Positions 17,637 to 25,706 of a DNA stretch of 64,000 nt are shown one piece after another (the stretch's first letter is position 1; every line of letters starts with the position of its first letter). This stretch comes from Sphingomonas sp. (GTDB lineage: Bacteria; Pseudomonadota; Alphaproteobacteria; Sphingomonadales; Sphingomonadaceae), in the NCBI RefSeq assembly GCF_024508665.1, contig NZ_JANINP010000006.1, forward strand, positions 1,106,001-1,170,000, read 5' to 3'. The notes under the pieces were generated by a model. It saw nothing but the letters and a program-made list of their open reading frames with translations. It was not told the DNA's origin and did not search any database. The position numbers and the translations under genes are program-made.

Positions 17637-18359
17637 ATGACCGACACCAATATTGCCACCCGTATCGAGCGCCGCGCTTTCGACAGCCTGGGCCACGCCG
17701 ATCACGGCTGGCTCAAGGCGCGGCATCATTTCAGTTTTGCCGATTATTACGACCCCAAGCGCATGAGCTGGGGCGCCATCCGCGTGTGGAATGACGACGA
17801 GATCGGCCCGAACTCGGGTTTCCCGCCGCACCCGCATCGCGACATGGAAATCATCACCTATGTCCGCAAGGGCGCGATCACGCACCAGGACTCGATGGGC
17901 AATGTCGGCCGCACCGCGGCAGGCGACGTCCAGGTGATGAGCGCCGGCACCGGCGTGCGCCACGCCGAATATAACCTCGAACCCGAATCGACGACGCTCT
18001 TCCAGATCTGGATCGAGCCCAAGCGGCTCGGCGGCTCGCCGTCCTGGGGTGCCAAGCCGTTTCCCAAGGATGACCGTTCCGGCAAGTTCGTCACGCTGGC
18101 CAGCGGGTTCGCCGAGGATGACGGAGCCTTGCCGATCCGCGCCGACGCCCGCGTAATGGGCGCCACCGTCAAGGCCGGCGAGAGCATCAGCCACGCAGTG
18201 GGCGAGGGGCGTCACGCCTATCTCGTTCCCGCGACCGGCGCGATCGAGATCGACGGCGAGCGCTACGAGGCGCGTGACGGCATCGCGATTTCCGGCGGCC
18301 AGACCGTGGAGATCAAGGCGCTAGACGATGCCGAACTGGTCCTGGTCGACGCCGATTAA
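17637..18359 (+). CDS. Pirin family protein
   Basis: A 240-residue bicupin of the pirin/YhhW family. The N-terminal cupin keeps the metal ligands: HPH in PPHPHRDMEIITYV, HQD and the Glu of VRHAEYN. Some pirins are quercetinases or redox-sensing iron proteins; which applies is not visible. ATG 17637 has TGGAGG at good spacing. Next gene is wrbA, 101 bases on, across two hairpins. Confidence 0.92.
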   Translation: MTDTNIATRIERRAFDSLGHADHGWLKARHHFSFADYYDPKRMSWGAIRVWNDDEIGPNSGFPPHPHRDMEIITYVRKGAITHQDSMGNVGRTAAGDVQVMSAGTGVRHAEYNLEPESTTLFQIWIEPKRLGGSPSWGAKPFPKDDRSGKFVTLASGFAEDDGALPIRADARVMGATVKAGESISHAVGEGRHAYLVPATGAIEIDGERYEARDGIAISGGQTVEIKALDDAELVLVDAD

Positions 18360-18369
18360 TCCCCCCGAG

Positions 18370-18430
18370 CCGGCGCGGCGTTCCTCCCAACGCGCCGGCC
18401 CGGCCCCCTCCCTGACCCCCGGGGAGGGGG
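18370..18430. repeat. Two hairpins between pirin and wrbA
   Basis: CCGGCGCG/CGCGCCGG (18370-18398) and CCCCCTCCC/GGGAGGGGG (18404-18430). The second resembles the REP-like element next to the LysR gene. They may reduce read-through into wrbA. Confidence 0.55.
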
Positions 18431-18460
18431 CTTCCCATCACCAACTGAAGGAGTCCCCCG

Positions 18461-19063
18461 ATGACCAAGGTTCTTGTCCTCTATTATTCCTCTTACGGCC
18501 ATATGGAGCAGATGGCCGATGCCGTCGCCGAGGGCGCGCGTAGCGCCGGCGCCGAAGTCGATATCCGCCGCGTTCCCGAGACCGCGCCTGCCGAAGTCGC
18601 CAAGGCCGCCGGGTTCAAGGCCGACATCTCGCATCCGGTGATCGAGGGTATCGATAAGCTCGCCGAATATGACGCGATCATCGTCGGTTCGCCCACCCGC
18701 TTCGGCCGTATGTCGAGCCAGATGGCCTCGTTCCTCGATCAGGCTGGTGGCCTGTGGATGCGCGGTGCGCTCAACGGCAAGGTCGGCGCGGCCTTCACCT
18801 CTACCGCGACCCAGCATGGCGGCCAGGAAGTGACGCTGTTCTCGATCATCACCAACCTGCTGCATTTCGGACTGACGATCGTCGGGCTCGATTATGGTTT
18901 TGCCGGCCAGATGGGCGTGAAGGAAGTGCACGGCAATTCGCCTTACGGCGCCAGCACGATCGCCGATGGCGATGGCAGCCGCCAGCCGAGCCAGAACGAT
19001 CTCGACGGTGCCCGTTATCAGGGCCGCCGCGTTGCCGAAGTCGCGGCTAAGCTCGCCGCCTGA
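18461..19063 (+). CDS. wrbA: NAD(P)H:quinone oxidoreductase WrbA
   Basis: A 200-residue flavodoxin-like FMN enzyme that reduces quinones by two electrons, avoiding semiquinone radicals. Seen: [15 protein letters not shown] (FMN phosphate loop), [13 protein letters not shown], and [11 protein letters not shown], all standard WrbA motifs; length is typical (about 200). ATG 18461 follows AAGGAG. With pirin it forms the probable LysR regulon. Confidence 0.96.
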   Translation: MTKVLVLYYSSYGHMEQMADAVAEGARSAGAEVDIRRVPETAPAEVAKAAGFKADISHPVIEGIDKLAEYDAIIVGSPTRFGRMSSQMASFLDQAGGLWMRGALNGKVGAAFTSTATQHGGQEVTLFSIITNLLHFGLTIVGLDYGFAGQMGVKEVHGNSPYGASTIADGDGSRQPSQNDLDGARYQGRRVAEVAAKLAA

Positions 19064-19091
19064 ACCGGCTGAGTCCCTAGCCCGATCGCTC

Positions 19092-19130
19092 CGCCTCCCT
19101 TATGGTCGCAACCCGGCCATAGAGGAGGCG
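19092..19130 (+). promoter_or_regulatory. Hairpin masking the ribosome-binding site of the next gene
   Basis: CGCCTCC-ct-TATGG, an 11-base loop, CCATA-ga-GGAGGCG: 12 paired bases with one 2x2 internal loop. The right arm contains the GGAGG that lies 6 bases before ATG 19135, so the folded mRNA would hide the ribosome site. It could alternatively be the end of the wrbA transcript, but no U-run follows. Confidence 0.5.
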
Positions 19131-19134
19131 GACG

Positions 19135-19749
19135 ATGCTCAGGGCGACGATTGCCGCGATCGCGATATTTGCCGTTTCGCCGGCGGGCGCGACCGATGCG
19201 CCGGCGACCGGCGCCAATGTCCGTAACGTGAGCTACGCTCAGGGTTCGTACCGCCAGACCGGTCCGCACAGCTGGGCCGAATTCGATCTGGCCGGCAAGC
19301 AGACCAATGCCTTTGTCGAGGATGCGCGCGACGAATGGTCGGTCTTCCTGTTCGATCCCGCGCGCAACGTCCGCGTCCAGATCGACCTCTATCGCAAGAA
19401 GATTCGCTATACCGAAAATGGCGGGTTCTATGCCGATCTCTATGACGTGACCGGAGCGGCGGCGGGTGTCGGCGCCGCTGCGGTCAAACCGCCGGTGCGT
19501 ACATCCCCGTCTCTCGCATCTTCGGACGGCTTCTGGAACAACAGCCCGGTCCGCTATGGCGTCGGCGCCGCCGGCGGCGACAAGGCCGGGGTGCTGCGTG
19601 GCGTGGAGGGTGGCGCGATCGCGAGCCAGGGCGACGCCAACCTTCGCTGTCCCGAAGCGGCGCGCGCCGTCAACGGTACCTGGAACGGCCAATGGCATCA
19701 GGGGCAAGGCGGCTTTCCCGGTCTCTGCCTGGTGCGGTTCGAGCACTAG
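19135..19749 (+). CDS. Secreted protein with lectin-like C-terminal segment
   Basis: A 204-residue protein with a signal peptide (MLRATIAAIAIFAVSPAGA). The middle (HSWAEFDLAGKQTNAFVEDARDEWSVFLFDP) looks beta-rich. The C-terminus, CPEAARAVNGTWNGQWHQ...FPGLCLVRF, resembles one repeat of mannan-binding (MVL-type) lectins, which carry a WNGQW-like motif and paired Cys. That assignment is from pattern memory only. A low-complexity linker (about residues 115-135) separates the two halves. It follows wrbA on the same strand but has its own structured leader. Confidence 0.6.
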   Translation: MLRATIAAIAIFAVSPAGATDAPATGANVRNVSYAQGSYRQTGPHSWAEFDLAGKQTNAFVEDARDEWSVFLFDPARNVRVQIDLYRKKIRYTENGGFYADLYDVTGAAAGVGAAAVKPPVRTSPSLASSDGFWNNSPVRYGVGAAGGDKAGVLRGVEGGAIASQGDANLRCPEAARAVNGTWNGQWHQGQGGFPGLCLVRFEH

Positions 19750-19791
19750 AGCATCAAGCTCCAAAAGGGCGGCCTGACCGACCTTCGGCTA

Positions 19792-20619
19792 TTATGCGAA
19801 ATCGGTCGAGCAACTGAGCGCGCGCCATCGGTCGAGTTCCTCCAACCGCGCGCGGTCGCTTGCTTCGATCGCTTCGACCGCATCCTTGCCGAGTGGCAGC
19901 CGCAACGGCGGATTTTCGCCGTTTACGACGTCGAGCACGGCCTTCGCGCCGCGCCGGGGATCGCCGGGCTGGTTTCCGTCATAGGCGCGCTGCATCCGCG
20001 CCGCGGCACCGACCACCGCATCATATTCCGGCCGCCCCGCCTCGATCGTGGTCGAGGATCCGGCGAAATCGGTGCGAAAGCCACCGGGTTCGATGATCGT
20101 CACCCGCACACCGATCAATGCCATCTCGCCGGCCAGCACTTCGGAGAATCCCTCGACTCCCCATTTCGCCGCCGAATAGGCCGAGCGCCCTGGCGCACCG
20201 CGGCGTCCGCCGACTGACGAGAATTGCACGATATGGCCCTGGCGGCGTTCGCGCATGTGCGGGATGACGGCCTTGGTCATGATGATCGTGCCGAACAGGT
20301 TGGTTTCAATCTGGCGGCGGTAGGAATCGAGCGAAGTGTCTTCGACCGATCCGATATCGCCATAGCCGGCATTGTTGACCAGCACGTCGAGCGCGCCGAA
20401 TTCGGCGATGGCAGTTGCGACCGCATCACGCGCGTGGGCCTCGTCGGTTACGTCCAGCGGTGCGGTTACCAGCCGGCCGGGGCGGCCGTCGCCCAGGCCG
20501 ACGAGCTGGGCGGTGTCGCGGGCGGTGGCCAGCAGGCTGTCGCCCGAGTCCAGGATCGCTTCGCATAAAGCACGGCCGAAACCGCGGGAACTACCGGTCA
20601 CCAACCAGCTTCGTGTCAT
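19792..20619 (-). CDS. Short-chain dehydrogenase/reductase
   Basis: A 275-residue classical SDR: cofactor motif TGSSRGFGRALCEA, NNAGYGD, catalytic Ser (FSSVGGRRG) and YSAAKWG (Tyr-x-x-x-Lys). ATG 20619 has GAGGTG upstream. It lies 26 bases after the epoxide hydrolase-like gene and is probably in the same MarR-controlled operon. Substrate unknown. Confidence 0.9.
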   Translation of the reverse strand: MTRSWLVTGSSRGFGRALCEAILDSGDSLLATARDTAQLVGLGDGRPGRLVTAPLDVTDEAHARDAVATAIAEFGALDVLVNNAGYGDIGSVEDTSLDSYRRQIETNLFGTIIMTKAVIPHMRERRQGHIVQFSSVGGRRGAPGRSAYSAAKWGVEGFSEVLAGEMALIGVRVTIIEPGGFRTDFAGSSTTIEAGRPEYDAVVGAAARMQRAYDGNQPGDPRRGAKAVLDVVNGENPPLRLPLGKDAVEAIEASDRARLEELDRWRALSCSTDFA

Positions 20620-20645
20620 CGGATCACCTCTTCGATTGGAAAGGC

Positions 20646-21662
20646 TCAAGCGGACAGCGCCGCCGCCTGCAGGACGGCGTCGGCGAAATCCTTGGGCGCT
20701 TCTTGCGGGAGATTGTGCCCGATGCCGCCCGAAACCAGACGGTGGGCATAGCGGCCGGTAAATTTCGCTGCATAGGCCGCCGGGTCAGGATGCGGTGCGC
20801 CGTTGGCGTCGCCTTCCATCGTGATCGTCGGAACCGCGATCGCCGGTCCCTGGGCCAGGCGACGCTCGAGATCGTCGAACCTCGCTTCGCCCTGTGCCAG
20901 CCCCAGCCGCCAGCGATAATTGTGGATGGTGATCGCGACATGGTCGGGATTGTCGAGCGATTTGGCCGAGCGATCGAAGGTCGCGTCGTCGAACTCCCAT
21001 TTGGGCGAGGCGGTGCGCCAGATCAGCTTCGCGAAATCGTGACGGTTGCGCTCGTAGCCCAGCCGGCCACGCTCGGTGGCGAAATAGAATTGATACCACC
21101 AGGCGAGCTCGGCGGCTGGCGGCAAGGGCGCCTCGTTCGCTTTCTGGCTGCCAATCAGATAGCCGCTCACCGACACCATTGCCTGGCAGCGATCGGGCCA
21201 TAGAGCCGCGACGATGTTCGCGGTGCGCGCGCCCCAATCGAACCCTCCGATCACGGCACGCGGAATCTTGAGCGCGTCCATCAACGCGATGACGTCGCGG
21301 CCAAGCGCCGCTTGCTGGGCGTTGCGCGGGGTGTCGGCCGAACGGAAGACGGTGCCGCCATATCCGCGCAGGAACGGGACGATGACGCGATAGCCTGCGC
21401 GCGCCAGCAGCGGGGCGACTTCCGCAAAGGCGTGGATGTCGTAAGGCCAGCCATGAAGCAGGATCACCGGCTTGCCGCTCCTCGGCCCGACATCGGCATA
21501 TTCGATGCTGAGGTCGCCGGCGGCGATACGCTGAAGACCCGACCAGGCCTCCACCGATGACGCGGCCGCGCGGGCGAGTCGCGGCAGCCCAACCTGGCTG
21601 GCTACTCCCGCGACGGCGGCGAATCCCAACAGACTGCGACGATCGGTGAGCAAAGCGGACAT
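20646..21662 (-). CDS. Exported epoxide hydrolase-like alpha/beta hydrolase
   Basis: A 338-residue protein. The N-terminus DRRSLLGFAAVAGVA is Tat-like (Arg-Arg then a hydrophobic stretch). Alpha/beta-hydrolase features: HGWPYD oxyanion segment, Asp nucleophile in GGFDWGAR, and catalytic His in GGIGHNLPQEAP. An Asp nucleophile points to epoxide hydrolases or dehalogenases rather than esterases. First gene of an operon with the SDR and divergent from MarR, with repeated operators between. Confidence 0.85.
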   Translation of the reverse strand: MSALLTDRRSLLGFAAVAGVASQVGLPRLARAAASSVEAWSGLQRIAAGDLSIEYADVGPRSGKPVILLHGWPYDIHAFAEVAPLLARAGYRVIVPFLRGYGGTVFRSADTPRNAQQAALGRDVIALMDALKIPRAVIGGFDWGARTANIVAALWPDRCQAMVSVSGYLIGSQKANEAPLPPAAELAWWYQFYFATERGRLGYERNRHDFAKLIWRTASPKWEFDDATFDRSAKSLDNPDHVAITIHNYRWRLGLAQGEARFDDLERRLAQGPAIAVPTITMEGDANGAPHPDPAAYAAKFTGRYAHRLVSGGIGHNLPQEAPKDFADAVLQAAALSA

Positions 21663-21680
21663 CGGCTTCTCCTATAAAAG

Positions 21681-21760
21681 CGTATACGATTAGATCGTAT
21701 GCGATCAGATATTCTATACGGGTGATGTATGTCAACCCTTCCGATTTAATCGCATGCGAT
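21681..21760. promoter_or_regulatory. Multiple MarR-type operators in a divergent promoter
   Basis: ATCGCATGCGAT (21749-21760) is a perfect 12-bp palindrome; ATCGTATGCGAT (21694-21705) is the same site with one change, and GCGTATACGAT (21680-21690) is a related site. They lie between the epoxide hydrolase and MarR genes, so the MarR protein probably represses both directions. Confidence 0.72.
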
Positions 21761-21797
21761 CTATATCTTCCGGCGTCTGTTCCGTGAAAGGACGATT

Positions 21798-22271
21798 GTG
21801 AACGACCAGCCCGCGCCGACCATGCCAAAACTGGCGGATTTCCTGTGTTTTGCCGTCTATTCGGCTAATCTCGCTTATGGTCGCGCCTATAAGCCGATCC
21901 TCGATGCGCTCGGCGTGACCTATACTCAGTGGATCGCAATCGTCGCTCTGTGGGAAGAGGATGGATTGACGGTCGGCGCGCTGGGCGAGCGGCTGTTCCT
22001 CGAATCGAACACGCTAACGCCGATCCTCAAGAAGCTCGAGGCGCTGGGCTATGTCGTGCGGCGCCGCGACCCCGCCGACGAGCGGCAGGTCATCGTCACC
22101 TTGACTCCTGCGGGGCGGGCATTGCGCGAGACGGGCGCGCAACGCACCTTGGTCCAGGCCGCGGGCCTGACACCCGACGACTTCCGCCGGCTGCAGCGCG
22201 ATGTTACCCGGCTCCGCGATAATCTGATCCGGAGCGTCGATCCTGCCGTCGTCGACTCCGAGCCCGCCTGA
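21798..22271 (+). CDS. MarR-family transcriptional regulator
   Basis: A 157-residue winged-helix regulator with the MarR DNA-recognition region (VGALGERLFLESNTLTPILKKLEALG) and wing (RRRDPADERQVIVTLTPAGR), plus a Cys in FLCFAVYSANLAYGR that matches the redox Cys of OhrR-type members. It starts at GTG 21798. It is coupled (17-base gap) to the FABP-like gene and divergent from the hydrolase/SDR operon. An organic-peroxide or electrophile signal is plausible. Confidence 0.92.
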   Translation: MNDQPAPTMPKLADFLCFAVYSANLAYGRAYKPILDALGVTYTQWIAIVALWEEDGLTVGALGERLFLESNTLTPILKKLEALGYVVRRRDPADERQVIVTLTPAGRALRETGAQRTLVQAAGLTPDDFRRLQRDVTRLRDNLIRSVDPAVVDSEPA

Positions 22272-22288
22272 TCCGAAAGGACCCGCTC

Positions 22289-22954
22289 ATGACGCCTTTT
22301 CCCGCCGACATCTTCACCGAGCCGACTGATGTCGACCCCGACACGCTCGCCAATCTCGGCCCGTTGCGGCGGCTCGCCGGCGGTTGGGAAGCGCGCAGGG
22401 GCGTCGACCTCAATCCCAAGGCGGAAGGTCCCGAACGCCGCGAGTTCATCGAGCGGATCGACTTCCAGCCGATCGATCCGCAAGCCAATGGCCCGCAGCT
22501 CTTCTACGGCCTGCGCTATCACATCCACATCACCACGGCCGAAGAGGACATCACCTTCCACGACCAGGTCGGTTATTGGTTATGGGAGCCCGCCACGGGG
22601 CTGGTGATGCAGACGCTGGCGATCCCGCGCGGCCAGGTCGCGCTCGCCGCCGGCCATGCCACCGCCGATGCCGACACGATCACGGTCGATGCCGAGCGCG
22701 GCCAGACCCAATATGGCATCTGCTCGACCGCCTTCCTCGAATATGCGTTCCGCACCGACCATTACCGCGTCACGATCACGTTCAACCCAGACGGGTCGTG
22801 GAGCTATGTCACCGACACGACCCTCGCGGTCCATGGCCAGGACAAGCCGTTCGCGCATCGCGATCAGAACACGTTGGTGCGGATCAGCGATCCCGTCCCC
22901 AATCCCTGGGCACAGATCATCGCGGCGCGAAGGGCGCAAGGGGCGAAAGCCTGA
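22289..22954 (+). CDS. FABP/nitrobindin-like beta-barrel protein (heme-binding type domain)
   Basis: A 221-residue cytosolic protein resembling the DUF1794/nitrobindin ten-stranded barrel: NLGPLRRLAGGWEARRGVD near the N-terminus and alternating beta strands through VRISDPVPNP. The usual GxWxGxG motif is weakened to GGWEARRG, so heme binding is not assured. It lies 17 bases after marR and is likely under the same control. Confidence 0.7.
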   Translation: MTPFPADIFTEPTDVDPDTLANLGPLRRLAGGWEARRGVDLNPKAEGPERREFIERIDFQPIDPQANGPQLFYGLRYHIHITTAEEDITFHDQVGYWLWEPATGLVMQTLAIPRGQVALAAGHATADADTITVDAERGQTQYGICSTAFLEYAFRTDHYRVTITFNPDGSWSYVTDTTLAVHGQDKPFAHRDQNTLVRISDPVPNPWAQIIAARRAQGAKA

Positions 22955-22973
22955 ACGGGCCTTGCCCTTTTGG

Positions 22974-24191
22974 TCAGCGAAGGCGGGGTAGCGGAGGAAG
23001 GCCGGGCCGTCTGTCTCGCGGCGCTTGCTGGGCCAGCATCCCGCTCACGGCGCGCCGTACCGGGGGCAGCCGGGCGCCCAACCCGATCGCGATATCGCGT
23101 GCAGCTCCGGCCAATGGGCGGTCGTCGGTGAACAGCCTCACGATCAGGTTGGTGGCGCGATACAGCGGCAACGTCGCGGCCCGGTGGCCGGCTTCGAACC
23201 TGCGCAGCAAGAGCGGGTGGCCGACATCCCCACCGCGCGCGACCGCCGCCGCAAGCAGGCCGCCCAGCCGGTCGACTCCGGAAAGTCCGAGGTTGAAGCC
23301 GTGCGCGGTTACCGGGTGCATGCCGACCGCGGCATCGCCGACCAGCGCCGCGCGAGTTGCCGTGAAATGCCGAGACCAAGTGGTGGTCAGGGGATAGATA
23401 TGGACGGGCGAAATCGCGCGCATCGCGCCGAAGCGTCCGAAAAACCGCCGTTCGAGTTCCTCGCCCAGACGCTCGGGAGGGAGCGTCGCGACCCGTTTGG
23501 CAGCGCCGTCGGCCAGCGTGAGAACAGCGGAGGATTGTCCTTCGCTCAGCGGGAGCAGCGCGACGGTCTGACCGTGACCGAACCATTCGGTCGCCACGCC
23601 ATGATGGGCGATCTCATGCTCCACCCGGCAAACCAGCATCGATTTGCCCAGCCGAGTGCAATCGGCCGCGATGCCGAGTTGATCGCGCACGAACGAGAAA
23701 CGCGAATCCGCGCCGACGATCAGGTCGCCGCTGACCTGCGTGCCGTCGTCGAGCACGACACGCACGCCCTCGCGCCGTGCCGTCAACTCGGTGACCCCTA
23801 CACCGCAATGCAAAGTCAGCCGAGGAAGGTCGGCGACCGCGTCGTACAGCGCGCGGCGAATGAGGTGATTGGCGACCAGATAGCCCAAGCGGTCGCTATC
23901 CGCCGCGTCGGGCGCGAATGACAGTGCCTGTGTCGATTGCCCGTTGAGCACTCGCGCCGCTCGCAACGGGTAAACTGCATCTGGCGGAATGAGTTGCCAT
24001 GCGCCCAGCGCTTTCAGGATAGCTACCGAACGATGCGTCAGCGCGATATCGCGCCCGTCCGAAGCGGGGTCTGCCAGCGCATTGGTCGGCTGGCGCTCGA
24101 CGATGGTAACCCGCGCGGTGGTCGCAGCGAGGCGCCCGGCCAGCGCCAGGCCGGCCGGCCCGCCGCCGATGATGATGACGTGATTGCGCAC
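22974..24191 (-). CDS. ubiM: FAD-dependent ubiquinone hydroxylase, UbiM type
   Basis: A 405-residue class A flavoprotein monooxygenase of the UbiH/UbiF/COQ6 group. Motifs: IIIGGGPAGLALAGR (FAD), DGRDIALTHRSVAIL, the Asp-Gly region VGADSRFS and GDAAVGMHPVTAHGFNLGL, a variant characteristic of UbiM, which hydroxylates the ubiquinone ring in many Proteobacteria. It converges with the FABP-like gene, with 19 bases between, and starts at ATG 24191. A general UbiH-like role remains possible. Confidence 0.8.
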   Translation of the reverse strand: MRNHVIIIGGGPAGLALAGRLAATTARVTIVERQPTNALADPASDGRDIALTHRSVAILKALGAWQLIPPDAVYPLRAARVLNGQSTQALSFAPDAADSDRLGYLVANHLIRRALYDAVADLPRLTLHCGVGVTELTARREGVRVVLDDGTQVSGDLIVGADSRFSFVRDQLGIAADCTRLGKSMLVCRVEHEIAHHGVATEWFGHGQTVALLPLSEGQSSAVLTLADGAAKRVATLPPERLGEELERRFFGRFGAMRAISPVHIYPLTTTWSRHFTATRAALVGDAAVGMHPVTAHGFNLGLSGVDRLGGLLAAAVARGGDVGHPLLLRRFEAGHRAATLPLYRATNLIVRLFTDDRPLAGAARDIAIGLGARLPPVRRAVSGMLAQQAPRDRRPGLPPLPRLR

Positions 24192-24287
24192 TGTCGGCTC
24201 CTTCGAGAAAAGCCGATTAAAATGCGCGAGGGCGACTGCCCTTGAGCCCGATCAAGGATTTTCGATCGGTCGGTCTCGCCCGGGGCG

Positions 24288-25706
24288 TCAGCCCGCCGGC
24301 GCTTTCGGTCCGTCCTTGGTCGCCTCGACCAGCGAATCCCCGCCGAGAGCGCGATAGAGCGTGACCAGGTTGCTCGCCCGAATGAGTTGGGTGTTGATCA
24401 GCGTTTGTTGCGCCGAATAATAAGAGCGCTGCGCGATGAGGCTGTCGAGGTAGGAATCGATCCCGCCGCGGTAGCGCATGTCGGTCAGCTTGTAATTGTC
24501 CGCCGCGGCATCGCGCAGGTCGCGGGTGGCGGCGAGTTGGGCGGTCATCGTGCCGCGCCGTGCCAGCGCGTCGGCGACTTCGCGAAAGGCGGTCTGGATG
24601 GTCTTTTCATAGGTCGCCAGCGCGGCGTCGCGTTGCGCCTTGGTCACGTCGACATTGGCCTTGCCGGCGCCGGCGCGGAAGATCGAATAGCTCGCCGCGC
24701 CCCCGGCCTGCCAATTGAACGCGCCGCCGGTAAACAGTGAGCCCAGCGCATTGCTGACGAAGCCGGCCAGGCCGGTCAGGCTTATCTTCGGAAACAAGGC
24801 CGCGCGGGCCGCTCCGATCTCCGCATTGGCTGCGCGCAACTGATATTCGGCCTCGACCACATCGGGCCGCCGCAACAGGATCGACGAATCGAGCCCAGCG
24901 GGGAGTTCGGCCAAGGTCGCGCCGGCCTCGTCGATCGAATTGGGCAGGCTGGCGGGATCGACGGGGGCGCCGATCAGCAATTGTAGCGCGTTGACGTCCT
25001 GCGCCAGCGAGGTCGTCTGCTGGGCGACGTCGGCTTTGGCGGTGTCTAACGTCAATTGCGCCTGGCGCAGATCGGTACGCGGCGCGATCCCTCCGTTGAG
25101 GCGTTTCTGCGTCAGTTCGACGCTGATCTGGGCACTGGCCGCGGTGTCCTGCGCGATCTTGAGCAGGCTCTTGTCCGAGGCATAGGTCAGCCATGCGTCG
25201 GCAATGTCGCCGATCAAGGTCAGCCGCGTCGCGCGCGCCGCCGCCTCGGTCGCGAAATAGCTGTTGAGTGCGCGGTCGGATTCCGAGCGGATGCGCCCGA
25301 ACAGGTCGACTTCGAACGCGTTGATGCCGACATTGGCGTCGAAGCTCGACTTGGCGCCGGTCGCTCCCTGACCACCGCGGAAAGTGGCGCCGGCATTGGC
25401 GTCGACCTCGGGCAATAGCTCGGCGCGCTGGATACGGAACTGGCCCCGCGCCGCGGCGATATTGGCGGCGGCCACGCGCAGGTCGCGATTATTGGCCAGC
25501 GCCTGGACGATCAGTGCCTGCAGCCGCGGGTCGCGGAAGATGTCCTGGTAGCGCACGGTCGGCAGCGCCGCTTCGCTGGTGCGCAGATAGGCGTCGCCGA
25601 CCGGCCAGCTCTGCGGCACCGGTGCCGCCGGGCGCTCATATTTGGGCGCGAGCGAACACGCGGTCAGGCTTGCCATCGTCGCCACGGCGGTCAGCTTGCG
25701 GATCAT
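24288..25706 (-). CDS. RND efflux outer-membrane factor (NodT/OprM family lipoprotein)
   Basis: A 472-residue TolC-like channel with a lipoprotein signal (lipobox LTAC, Cys18) and two repeated coiled-coil halves (RAELLPEVDANAG, GAARAALFPKISLTG). ATG 25706 overlaps the pump gene stop by four bases; the frame stays open upstream but has no reason to be coding. Third gene of the adaptor-pump-channel operon. Confidence 0.93.
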   Translation of the reverse strand: MIRKLTAVATMASLTACSLAPKYERPAAPVPQSWPVGDAYLRTSEAALPTVRYQDIFRDPRLQALIVQALANNRDLRVAAANIAAARGQFRIQRAELLPEVDANAGATFRGGQGATGAKSSFDANVGINAFEVDLFGRIRSESDRALNSYFATEAAARATRLTLIGDIADAWLTYASDKSLLKIAQDTAASAQISVELTQKRLNGGIAPRTDLRQAQLTLDTAKADVAQQTTSLAQDVNALQLLIGAPVDPASLPNSIDEAGATLAELPAGLDSSILLRRPDVVEAEYQLRAANAEIGAARAALFPKISLTGLAGFVSNALGSLFTGGAFNWQAGGAASYSIFRAGAGKANVDVTKAQRDAALATYEKTIQTAFREVADALARRGTMTAQLAATRDLRDAAADNYKLTDMRYRGGIDSYLDSLIAQRSYYSAQQTLINTQLIRASNLVTLYRALGGDSLVEATKDGPKAPAG

